A stretch of DNA of 36,239 bases, from the NCBI GenBank assembly GCA_945897825.1, contig CAMDGX010000046.1, positions 1 to 36,239 of the forward strand, written 5' to 3'. The translations under genes and the position numbers were made by a program. Numbering within the stretch: position 1 is the first letter of the stretch; each line of letters opens with the position of its first letter. The stretch comes from Asaia bogorensis (GTDB taxonomy: Bacteria > Pseudomonadota > Alphaproteobacteria > Acetobacterales > Acetobacteraceae). Positions 26,567 to 33,462 of this stretch are shown here, piece after piece. The notes beneath the pieces are model-generated. The model was not told the origin of the DNA and ran no database searches. It saw nothing but the letters and a program-made list of their open reading frames with translations.

Positions 26567-27193
26567 ATGTCAACCATCGCAGAGCACCTCACCCGCCTGG
26601 TCACGATCCTGCGCGCCGCCATCGGCCTGCAGGTCGCCCGGCAGCTTCGCCCGCCCCAGCCAGTATGGCTGGGGGCGAAGCTGTACGTGCCGCTCCTGCC
26701 CGCGCAGAAACGCCCCCCGCTCCCCATCGTCGTCTGGTCCCTGCTGTACGCCCGGCTGGACCGCCTGGCCGCGCGCTTCCAGTCCCTGTTCGATAAGTGG
26801 CGCGCCGGCCGCGTGCCCAGGCCGCGCCCAAGGAAGCATGCGCCGCGCCGCACGATTCCCGGACTCCGCCTGCCGCGCGGCTTCGCCTGGGCGCGCCACC
26901 GCCTCCCGGAGGCGGCACCGCCCGCCGGCATGCTGCAATCCCTCCTGCTGAACGAGGCCGACACCCGTCGCTTCGTGGAGGAAGCGCCCCAGGCCGGCCG
27001 CTATCTGCGCCCGCTCTGCCAGGCGCTCGGCATCGCCCAGCCGGATTGGCTCAGGCTGCCTCCACGTCCCCGAAAACCGCGCGCGCCAAGGCCGCGCCCC
27101 GAGCGCCCCTGGCGCCTGACCGACCCCCGCCTGGGCCTCCAGCCCTACGTCATCGCCGCCGCGCGGGCGGTCAGAAAACAGGGCAGGGGCTGA
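26567..27193 (+). CDS. Basic Arg/Pro-rich protein of unknown function
   Basis: I do not recognise this 208-residue protein. It begins MSTIAEHLTRLVTILRAAIG, has a Leu-rich middle (PLPIVVWSLLYARLDRLAAR), and is strongly basic with several Arg/Pro tracts (RVPRPRPRKHAPRR, PPRPRKPRAPRPRPERPWR). Two blocks look folded: FAWARHRLPEAAPPAGMLQS and LRPLCQALGIAQPDWLRLPP. It has no signal peptide or known catalytic motif; nucleic-acid or membrane-surface binding would suit the charge but is a guess. Reading frame, codon use and a well-formed promoter support a real gene. It lies between dnaJ and dapB with no coupling to either. Confidence 0.7.
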   Translation: MSTIAEHLTRLVTILRAAIGLQVARQLRPPQPVWLGAKLYVPLLPAQKRPPLPIVVWSLLYARLDRLAARFQSLFDKWRAGRVPRPRPRKHAPRRTIPGLRLPRGFAWARHRLPEAAPPAGMLQSLLLNEADTRRFVEEAPQAGRYLRPLCQALGIAQPDWLRLPPRPRKPRAPRPRPERPWRLTDPRLGLQPYVIAAARAVRKQGRG

Positions 27194-27294
27194 AAATGCC
27201 CACCTGCGCCTTATTTGTTCCGATAAAGCAATAAAATCACTGCCTTGCGCCCATCCCCAGCCCGCCTCAGGATCGGCCCACGGAGGATGCGCGC

Positions 27295-28065
27295 ATGACA
27301 ACCAGGATCGGAATCGCCGGCATTGCCGGCCGCATGGGCCGCCTGCTCGCGGAGGAAACCCGCGCCGCCGGCGCCACGCTGTCCGGCGGCATCGACTCCC
27401 CCAGCGCCACCCTGCCCAACGAAGCCGGCGCCTTCCAGGGCATCGCCGCCCTGGCCGCCGCGTCCGACGTCGTCGTCGAGTTCACCCACGCCAGCGCCGC
27501 CGCCGCCCACGCCGCCGCGATGGCCGCCACCGGCCGCGCCTGGCTCGTCGGCACCACCGGCCTCTCCGCCGCCGACGAAGCCGCCCTGGCCGAGGCGGCG
27601 AAGTCGATCCCGGTGATGTACGCCCCGAACTATTCCCCCGGCGTCGTCCTGGCCATGGTCCTCGCCGAACGCATGGCCGCCGCCCTGCCTGCCGACACCT
27701 ACGACGCCGAGATCGTCGAGATGCACCACCGCCAGAAGGTCGACGCCCCCTCCGGCACCGCCGTCGGCATGGGCCGCGCCGTCGCCGCCGGCCGTGGCGT
27801 GAAGCTGGAGGATGTCACGGAATCCGGCCGCGACGGCCACACCGGCGCGCGCAAGACCGGCGCCATCGGCTTCGCCGCCCTTCGCGGCGGCCAGATCGTC
27901 GGCGAGCATTCCCTGCTGTTCACATCGGCGACCGAGCAGATCACGCTCTCCCACCGCGCCTTCGACCGCCGTGCCTTCGCCACCGGCGCCATCCGCGCCG
28001 CCATCTGGGTCAGCACCCGCCCCCCCGGCCTCTACGACATGCGCGACGTGCTCGGCATGCGTTAA
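27295..28065 (+). CDS. dapB: 4-hydroxy-tetrahydrodipicolinate reductase
   Basis: A 256-residue enzyme reducing the cyclised product of DapA with NAD(P)H in lysine and diaminopimelate synthesis. The N-terminal Rossmann motif is GIAGIAGRMGRLL (6-18). VVVEFTHASA and WLVGTTGLS follow, then APNYSPGV. EMHHRQKVDAPSGTA contains the catalytic His144/His145 and Lys148 and the substrate-binding SGT. The C-terminus LTHRAFDRR-type segment (SHRAFDRRAFATGAIRAA) is typical. GGAGG ahead of the ATG is the ribosome site. metK lies 137 bases further on the same strand. Confidence 0.96.
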   Translation: MTTRIGIAGIAGRMGRLLAEETRAAGATLSGGIDSPSATLPNEAGAFQGIAALAAASDVVVEFTHASAAAAHAAAMAATGRAWLVGTTGLSAADEAALAEAAKSIPVMYAPNYSPGVVLAMVLAERMAAALPADTYDAEIVEMHHRQKVDAPSGTAVGMGRAVAAGRGVKLEDVTESGRDGHTGARKTGAIGFAALRGGQIVGEHSLLFTSATEQITLSHRAFDRRAFATGAIRAAIWVSTRPPGLYDMRDVLGMR

Positions 28066-28078
28066 CGCACCACGCGAT

Positions 28079-28176
28079 TGTGTGACCGGCGGGCCACACA
28101 CGCAGACTTGACCCCCCCGACCCTTTCCGCCACACAGCGACGCCCCGGATTCCCTCGGGGCCCGGCCTCGCGCCGG
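28079..28176 (+). promoter_or_regulatory. Structured leader upstream of metK
   Basis: Three small hairpins lie in the 137-base dapB-metK gap: TGTGTG/CACACA (28079-28084 with 28095-28100), GCCCCG/CGGGGC (28142-28147 with 28156-28161) and CCGGC/GCCGG (28162-28166 with 28172-28176). TTGACC at 28108-28113 could be a -35 box but no good -10 follows. The first hairpin may end dapB transcripts. I see none of the conserved cores of SAM-I, SAM-II or SAH riboswitches. Confidence 0.4.
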
Positions 28177-28202
28177 ACACGCCATGCATTCCGGGAACCA
28201 CG

Positions 28203-29390
28203 ATGCGCGACAAGGGCGAATTCCTCTTCACCTCCGAGTCCGTCTCGGAAGGCCACCCCGACAAGGTCGCGGACCGCATCAGCGATACGGTGCTCGATGC
28301 CTACCTTGCCGCCGACCCGTATGCCCGCGTGGCCTGCGAAACCCTGGTCACCACCAACCGCGTGGTGCTCGCCGGCGAAACCCGCGGCCCGGACAGCGTC
28401 ACCCCGGAACTGCTCGCCCACCTGACCCGCATGGCGATCAAGGACATCGGCTACGACCAGGAAGGCTTCTCCTGGAAGAACGCCGACATCGCCGTCCACC
28501 TGCACGCCCAGTCCGCCGACATCGCCGTCGGCGTCGATGCCAGCGGCAACAAGGACGAGGGCGCGGGCGACCAGGGCATCATGTTCGGCTATGCCTGCCG
28601 CGAGACCCCCACGCTGATGCCGGCCCCGCTCTACTATTCGCACGAGCTGCTGCGCACCATCCGTGACCGCCGCAACAACGGCGACGCCTCGGTCGCCGGC
28701 CTGCTGCCCGACGCGAAAAGCCAGGTCACCCTGCGCTACATCGACGGCAAGCCCGTCGCCGCCACCTCGGTCGTGATCTCCACGCAGCACGAGGAAGGCA
28801 TGGACCAGGCCGCGCTGAAGGCGAAGCTGCTGCCGCTGATCGAAGGCGTGCTGCCGAAGGGCTGGATGCCGTCGGAGAAGGAAATCTACATCAACCCGAC
28901 CGGCAAGTTCGTCATCGGCGGGCCCGACGGCGATTGCGGCCTGACCGGGCGCAAGATCATTGTCGACACCTACGGCGGCGCCTCCCCGCACGGCGGCGGC
29001 GCGTTCAGCGGCAAGGACCCCACCAAGGTCGACCGCTCGGCCGCCTATGTCTGCCGCTACCTCGCGAAGAACGTCGTCGCCGCCGGCCTGGCCGATCGCT
29101 GCACCCTGCAGCTCAGCTACGCCATCGGCGTGTCGCACCCGCTGTCGCTCTATGTCGAACTCCATGGCAACCCCTACGAGGTCGACGAGGCGAAGCTGGA
29201 GAAGACCCTGCGCGAGCTGGTCGACCTCCGCCCGCGCGGCATCCGCGAGCACCTGCACATGAACCGCCCGATCTACGCGGTGACCAGCGCCTACGGCCAT
29301 TTCGGCCGCGAGCCGGACCTGGAGAAGGGCACCTTCACCTGGGAGAAGACCGACCTGGTCCCGTCCCTGAAGTCCGCCTTCGGCCGCTAA
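28203..29390 (+). CDS. metK: S-adenosylmethionine synthetase
   Basis: A 395-residue enzyme forming SAM from methionine and [23 protein letters not shown] at the N-terminus contains the catalytic His18 and a metal-binding Asp. [12 protein letters not shown] is the first PROSITE-type signature and [19 protein letters not shown] the phosphate-binding loop. [14 protein letters not shown] and the C-terminal [13 protein letters not shown] are family-typical. Length is normal. It provides SAM to the several methyltransferases in the window, and metX/metW at 3986-5778 feed the same pathway, though they are not linked in an operon. trmB begins right after the stop. Confidence 0.97.
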   Translation: MRDKGEFLFTSESVSEGHPDKVADRISDTVLDAYLAADPYARVACETLVTTNRVVLAGETRGPDSVTPELLAHLTRMAIKDIGYDQEGFSWKNADIAVHLHAQSADIAVGVDASGNKDEGAGDQGIMFGYACRETPTLMPAPLYYSHELLRTIRDRRNNGDASVAGLLPDAKSQVTLRYIDGKPVAATSVVISTQHEEGMDQAALKAKLLPLIEGVLPKGWMPSEKEIYINPTGKFVIGGPDGDCGLTGRKIIVDTYGGASPHGGGAFSGKDPTKVDRSAAYVCRYLAKNVVAAGLADRCTLQLSYAIGVSHPLSLYVELHGNPYEVDEAKLEKTLRELVDLRPRGIREHLHMNRPIYAVTSAYGHFGREPDLEKGTFTWEKTDLVPSLKSAFGR

Positions 29391-29400
29391 GCTGAGTAGC

Positions 29401-30114
29401 CTGCCCACCGTCAAGCCCCCGCCCGACCGCCTCTACGGTCGCCAGCGGGGGCAGACGCTTCGGCCGCGCCAGAAGCTGCTGCTGGCCGAAACCCTGCCCC
29501 GAATCCGCTTCGACTCCGCCCAGGATCCCCGCGCCGCCTTCGGGCCACGGCCAGAAGAGCTGTGGCTCGAAGTCGGCTTCGGCGGTGGCGAGCATGCGCT
29601 GGCCCAGGCCGTCGCGAACCCGCACGTGGGGCTGATCGCCTGCGAGGTGTTCGAGAACGGCATCTGTTCCCTGCTCTCCCGCCTCGTTCCCGAAGGCGGC
29701 GAGGCCACCGCCCCGCTGCCGGGCAATTTGCGCCTGTGGGACGACGATGCCCGCGCCCTGCTGCGCGCCCTGCCGGATGCCTGCCTCGACCGGCTGTTCC
29801 TGCTGTTCCCCGACCCCTGGCCCAAGGCGCGGCACGCCAAGCGCCGCTTCGTGCACCCCGAGATGCTCAAGCTCGTCGCCCGCGTGCTCAAGCCCGGCGG
29901 AGATTGGCGCATCGCCAGCGACGACCCGACCTACCAGGCCTGGACCGCCGAGGTGCTCGCGGCGCAATCCCTCTTCGACGTCCCGTCCCCGGCGACCACC
30001 CGCCCCGAGGGCTGGCCGCCGACGCGCTACGAGGCCAAGGCGCTCGCCGCCGGCCGGCCGCCGCTGTACTGGACCGCCTACCGGCGCCAGGTCACCGCCG
30101 ACGAGACCGCGTAG
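29401..30114 (+). CDS. trmB: tRNA (guanine-N7-)-methyltransferase TrmB, non-canonical start
   Basis: The enzyme makes m7G46 in tRNA with SAM. Homology begins at PDRLYGRQRGQTLRPRQK and continues through the SAM motif LEVGFGGGEH, ACEVFENGICSLL, LFLLFPDPWPKARHAKRRF (the diagnostic PDPWPK block) and RIASDDPTYQAW. The difficulty is the start: after an in-frame TGA inside metK there is no ATG, GTG or TTG before this homology. The first canonical start is GTG at 29626, which would delete the SAM loop. CTG at 29401 or at 29392 is therefore proposed (237 or 240 residues, normal for TrmB). The C-terminus overlaps the convergent gene by 37 bases. Confidence 0.85.
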   Translation: MPTVKPPPDRLYGRQRGQTLRPRQKLLLAETLPRIRFDSAQDPRAAFGPRPEELWLEVGFGGGEHALAQAVANPHVGLIACEVFENGICSLLSRLVPEGGEATAPLPGNLRLWDDDARALLRALPDACLDRLFLLFPDPWPKARHAKRRFVHPEMLKLVARVLKPGGDWRIASDDPTYQAWTAEVLAAQSLFDVPSPATTRPEGWPPTRYEAKALAAGRPPLYWTAYRRQVTADETA

Positions 30115-31196
30115 TTCCACACCAGGCTCATCGCCGCCCCCGCGAAGCCGGCGAAATACCAGCTCCAATGCGCGGGCCCGAACAGCACCGATGCTATGTT
30201 GATGTTGAGCACCGCGCCAACCGCGGAGATCGCCGCGAAGGTCAGCAACCCGACCGCGAAGCGCGCGCCCTTCAGCCGGCGGTCGCGGAAGGTGAAGATG
30301 TTGTTGAGCAGGAAGTTGCCCAGGATCGCCACGGCCGTGGCGACCGTCTGCGCGGTCGGGAAATCCAGCTCGAAGGTCGACAGGCACAGCCGCAGCACCA
30401 GCAGGTGGGCCGCGATGCCGACCGCGCCGACGCCGGCGAACATCACGAAGCGCACCGGCAGGATATGGCCGATCATCTTGTCGACGATCAGCAGCACGTA
30501 GTCGCGCAGCACCCCGGCATCGAGCTTGCTCTCGCCGTGCTGGCGGGTGCGGAACTCGTAGGGTAGCTCCACGACCCGCGGCGGATCGGGCAGGGAGGCG
30601 ACGATGTCGAGCAGGATCTTGAACCCCATCGCCGACAGCCGCCTTGCCGCACGGTCGAACACGGTGCGGGGCAGCATGAAGAACCCGCTCATCGGATCGC
30701 CGATCGGCACCCGCAGCACCGGGCGGGCAAGCAGGGTGGCGAAGTTGCTCATGCCGATGCGCGAGGCGGAGAAGTCGCCCATGCCGCCGCCCTCGACATG
30801 GCGGCTGCCGACCACGATGTCCGCGCGGCCTTCGCGCAGCACCGCCAGCATCTGCGGCAGCAGCGTCTCGTCGTGCTGCAGGTCGCCGTCGATGGCGGCG
30901 ATGTTTGTGGCCAGGCTTGCCTGCGCGCCCTCGATGAAGGCCGAGGAGAGCCCGCGGCGGCCGATGCGGTGCAGCAGGCGCACGCGCGGATGGGTGGCGG
31001 CGACGGCGCGCACGGCCTCGCGCGTGCCATCCTTGGAATCGTCGTCGACGAAGATCACTTCCCAGGCGATGCCGGCCAGAACCTCGTCTAGCCGCGCCAC
31101 CATCGGCGCGATGTTGTCGCGCTCGTTCAGCACGGGGATGATGACGGAGAGTTCCGGCAGCGTGCCGAGTGTCTGGTCCACGGCGAATTCCGTCAT
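30078..31196 (-). CDS. GT2 polyprenyl-phosphate glycosyltransferase fused to GtrA-like membrane domain
   Basis: A 372-residue membrane protein. Residues 15 to about 240 are a GT2 catalytic domain of the dolichol-phosphate-mannose synthase kind: SVIIPVLNERDNI, FVDDDSKDGT (51-53 Asp triplet), AAIDGDLQHDE (metal-binding Asp) and VGSRHVEGGGMG. From about 245 a GtrA-type domain with four hydrophobic helices follows (RFVMFAGVGAVGIAAHLLVL, TAVAILGNFLLNNIFTFRDR). Such fusions build undecaprenyl-phosphate sugars and may assist their flipping. The divergent neighbour at 31272 is a membrane glycosyltransferase that would use such a donor. ATG 31196 is chosen; an ATG at 31244 would add 16 residues. Confidence 0.88.
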   Translation of the reverse strand: MTEFAVDQTLGTLPELSVIIPVLNERDNIAPMVARLDEVLAGIAWEVIFVDDDSKDGTREAVRAVAATHPRVRLLHRIGRRGLSSAFIEGAQASLATNIAAIDGDLQHDETLLPQMLAVLREGRADIVVGSRHVEGGGMGDFSASRIGMSNFATLLARPVLRVPIGDPMSGFFMLPRTVFDRAARRLSAMGFKILLDIVASLPDPPRVVELPYEFRTRQHGESKLDAGVLRDYVLLIVDKMIGHILPVRFVMFAGVGAVGIAAHLLVLRLCLSTFELDFPTAQTVATAVAILGNFLLNNIFTFRDRRLKGARFAVGLLTFAAISAVGAVLNINIASVLFGPAHWSWYFAGFAGAAMSLVWNYAVSSAVTWRR

Positions 31197-31271
31197 CGGT
31201 GATGGCTCAAGCGGCGCCCACGGGGGCAGGCTGGCTTGCGCCATCGTTGCGCGGGCTGTCAAGTTGGCGCG

Positions 31272-32732
31272 ATGCCGATCGGGTCGCACAAAGCCGTTGC
31301 GTGGGGGATCGCCGCCGCGAGTCTCGCCGGGCTGGCGCTGCGGCTGTTCATGCTGCCGCATCGCGAGCTGACCTTCGACGAAGCCGCGACCGCGTATTTC
31401 GCGGCCTTGCCCTGGGGCGACCTGTGGGGGGCGGCGGCGCGGCTGGAGACCAATCCGCCGCTGTTCTATGCCCTGGCCAGCCTGGGCGCCCGGCTTGGCC
31501 TGTGGCCGGAGGCGCTGCGCGTGGTCTCCATCCTGCCGGATGCGGCGACGGTGGTGGTGGCCGGGCTGCTGGCCTGGCGGCTCGGCGGCGGGCTGGCGGG
31601 GGGGGCGGCTTCGTGGCTGGTGGCGTGCTCGGCGACGCTGATCGAGCTGAGCCTGGAGGCGCGGGCGTATTCGCTGCTCGGGTTGCTGGGTCTGCTGGCG
31701 ATCTTCCTGACGGTCAACGCCCTGCGCGAGGGGCGGTGGCGGTGGTTCATGGCGCTCGGGGTGGTCGAGGTGCTGGCGCTGTACACGCACAACGTCGCGG
31801 CGATCATGGTGGGTGCACTCAACGGCATCGCGCTGGCCTGCCTGGTGGGGCGGCAGCTTGGGCCGGGGATCGCCGGGCGGTGGCTGGCGGTGCAGGGCGG
31901 CGTGCTGGTCGCGTGGGGCTACTGGCTGCCGACGGTGCTGGAGCAGCTGACCGGCCGGCTCGGGAAATTCTGGCTCTCGGTGCCGACGCTGCAGGAACTG
32001 CGCTGGGCGGTGCAGAAGGTGGTGGGACTGCCGTGGATCGCCTGGCCGCAGCCCTGGGCGGATGGGCTGTTCATCGCCCTTGGCGCGATGGGCCTGGCGC
32101 TGCTGGCGCGGCGGCGCGGGTTCGAGCGGTGGGTGGCGATCGGGCTGGCGGGGGCGGTGCTGGCGGGGGTTCCGGCGGTGACCTGGGCGATCAGCCAGTG
32201 GCGGCCGCTGATGAACGGGCGGGTGCTGCTGTGGCTGGTGCCGGTGTTCATCGTGCTGGTGGCCGTGGCGCTCGGGCGGCTGCGCTGGGGGGGCATGGCG
32301 GTGGCCGCGGTGCTGGTGGCTGCGCAGTTGCACGCGACGCCGTTCTGGCGCCCGGTCGCCTCGGCAGAGCGCTGGCCAGAGGTGGCGGCGCTGCTGCGCG
32401 CGCGGGCGCAGCCGGGCGATGTTGTTTTCCTCCAGCCGCGCGAGGCGGCGCTGATGCTTGTGCATCATGGCTGGGATGCGACGGGCCATGAGCTTTATGG
32501 CGCGATGGAGTGGGACTGGTACCGCAGCTTCCCCGGCCACGTCGTGACACCGGGGGAGGGGGTGCCGGCGGTGGCGCCGGGGCGGGTGGTTTGGATCGTG
32601 ACGCGGCGGAGCACGCCGCAGCACGAAGCAGCGGTGGCGGGGCTTTCGGCGACGCGCGCCGAGATCCGCCTGATGCGCGGCGGGGCGAAGGCGAACAGCG
32701 GCGTGGACGTGTCAGTGATGGTGCCGCGCTGA
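31272..32732 (+). CDS. GT39/GT83-like integral membrane glycosyltransferase
   Basis: A 486-residue protein with roughly ten hydrophobic helices and a soluble C-terminal part. After the first helix, LPHRELTFDEAATAYFA has the acidic pair (DE) placed in the first periplasmic loop as in ArnT/PMT-type GT-C enzymes, and NPPLFYALASLGARLGLWPE and EARAYSLLGLLGLLAI are also typical. These transferases move a sugar from a polyprenyl phosphate to lipid A, protein or glycan outside the membrane. The final ~130 residues (PGDVVFLQPREAALMLVHH) are soluble. ATG 31272 is preferred to TTG 31236. Codons end in G far more than in the chaperone genes. Confidence 0.8.
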   Translation: MPIGSHKAVAWGIAAASLAGLALRLFMLPHRELTFDEAATAYFAALPWGDLWGAAARLETNPPLFYALASLGARLGLWPEALRVVSILPDAATVVVAGLLAWRLGGGLAGGAASWLVACSATLIELSLEARAYSLLGLLGLLAIFLTVNALREGRWRWFMALGVVEVLALYTHNVAAIMVGALNGIALACLVGRQLGPGIAGRWLAVQGGVLVAWGYWLPTVLEQLTGRLGKFWLSVPTLQELRWAVQKVVGLPWIAWPQPWADGLFIALGAMGLALLARRRGFERWVAIGLAGAVLAGVPAVTWAISQWRPLMNGRVLLWLVPVFIVLVAVALGRLRWGGMAVAAVLVAAQLHATPFWRPVASAERWPEVAALLRARAQPGDVVFLQPREAALMLVHHGWDATGHELYGAMEWDWYRSFPGHVVTPGEGVPAVAPGRVVWIVTRRSTPQHEAAVAGLSATRAEIRLMRGGAKANSGVDVSVMVPR

Positions 32733-32750
32733 GCCCGCGGGCCTTCGACC

Positions 32751-32779
32751 TTGCCTTTCGCGGGCCGACGGCCTATAGG
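32751..32779 (+). promoter_or_regulatory. Promoter of the rimP-nusA-infB operon
   Basis: TTGCCT (32751-32756) and TATAGG (32774-32779) are exactly 17 bases apart, one of the best housekeeping promoter matches in the window. Transcription would begin around 32786, giving a leader of about 60 bases before rimP. Confidence 0.6.
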
Positions 32780-32811
32780 AGGGTCTCGATATCTTCCGGA
32801 CTGTCTCGGGG

Positions 32812-32842
32812 GGTGGCCTTAACCGGCCGCCTTTTTTGTTTT
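32812..32842 (+). terminator. Rho-independent terminator or attenuator in the rimP leader
   Basis: GGTGGCC (32812-32818) pairs with GGCCGCC (32825-32831, one G-T pair) around TTAACC, directly followed by TTTTTTGTTTT. It is 80 bases past the GT39-like stop, so it could end that transcript, but it also lies downstream of the promoter at 32751-32779 and would then act as an attenuator of rimP-nusA. Confidence 0.7.
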
Positions 32843-32843
32843 G

Positions 32844-33431
32844 GTGACCGATCTGCCCAGCGACCAGATGTCCAGCGATCATATGCCCAGCGACGAACAG
32901 CACGACGAGCCGCTCGATGACCTGCCGCGCGCCACGGGGTTGGAGGGGCGGATCGTCGCGGCCATCGCGCCGTCGCTCGAAGGCATGGGCTACGAGTTGG
33001 TGCGCGTGGCCGTGCTGGGGCGGGAGCGGCCGACGGTGCAGATCATGGCCGACCGCGCCGATGGCGCGGCGATCACCGTGAACGACTGCGAGGCGATCAG
33101 CCAGGGCATCGGGGCCGTGCTCGACGTGGCCAACATCGTGCCTGGCGCCTGGACGCTGGAGGTTTCCTCCCCCGGCATCGACCGGCCGCTGACGCGGGTG
33201 AAGGACTGGAACCGCTACGCCGGGCATCTCGCCCGGGCCGAGATGGCGATTCCGCTCGACGGGCGCCGCCGCATCTCCGGCGTGGTGCTGGGGGCCGACG
33301 AAAGCCATGCCCGCATGCGCCTTGACGACGGCACCGAACTGGCTCTGCCGCTGGCCGATATCCGGCGGGCCAAGCTGGTGCTGACCGACGCGCTGATCGC
33401 CGCCACTTCGCGCCCGACCCTGCCCAATTAA
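32844..33431 (+). CDS. rimP: Ribosome maturation factor RimP
   Basis: A 195-residue factor for 30S subunit maturation. The N-terminal domain has [23 protein letters not shown] and [10 protein letters not shown], and the second half of the domain has [38 protein letters not shown], a very strong RimP signature. The C-terminal SH3-like domain is [21 protein letters not shown]. The start is uncertain: TTG 32841, GTG 32844, ATG 32868 and ATG 32883 are in frame, none with a good ribosome site; conservation begins only at about residue 31. GTG 32844 is taken. The first codons include a 15-base imperfect tandem repeat. Confidence 0.9.
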   Translation: MTDLPSDQMSSDHMPSDEQHDEPLDDLPRATGLEGRIVAAIAPSLEGMGYELVRVAVLGRERPTVQIMADRADGAAITVNDCEAISQGIGAVLDVANIVPGAWTLEVSSPGIDRPLTRVKDWNRYAGHLARAEMAIPLDGRRRISGVVLGADESHARMRLDDGTELALPLADIRRAKLVLTDALIAATSRPTLPN

Positions 33432-33462
33432 CTCCAACGCCGTTCCAGCAAGAGGTTCGTCC

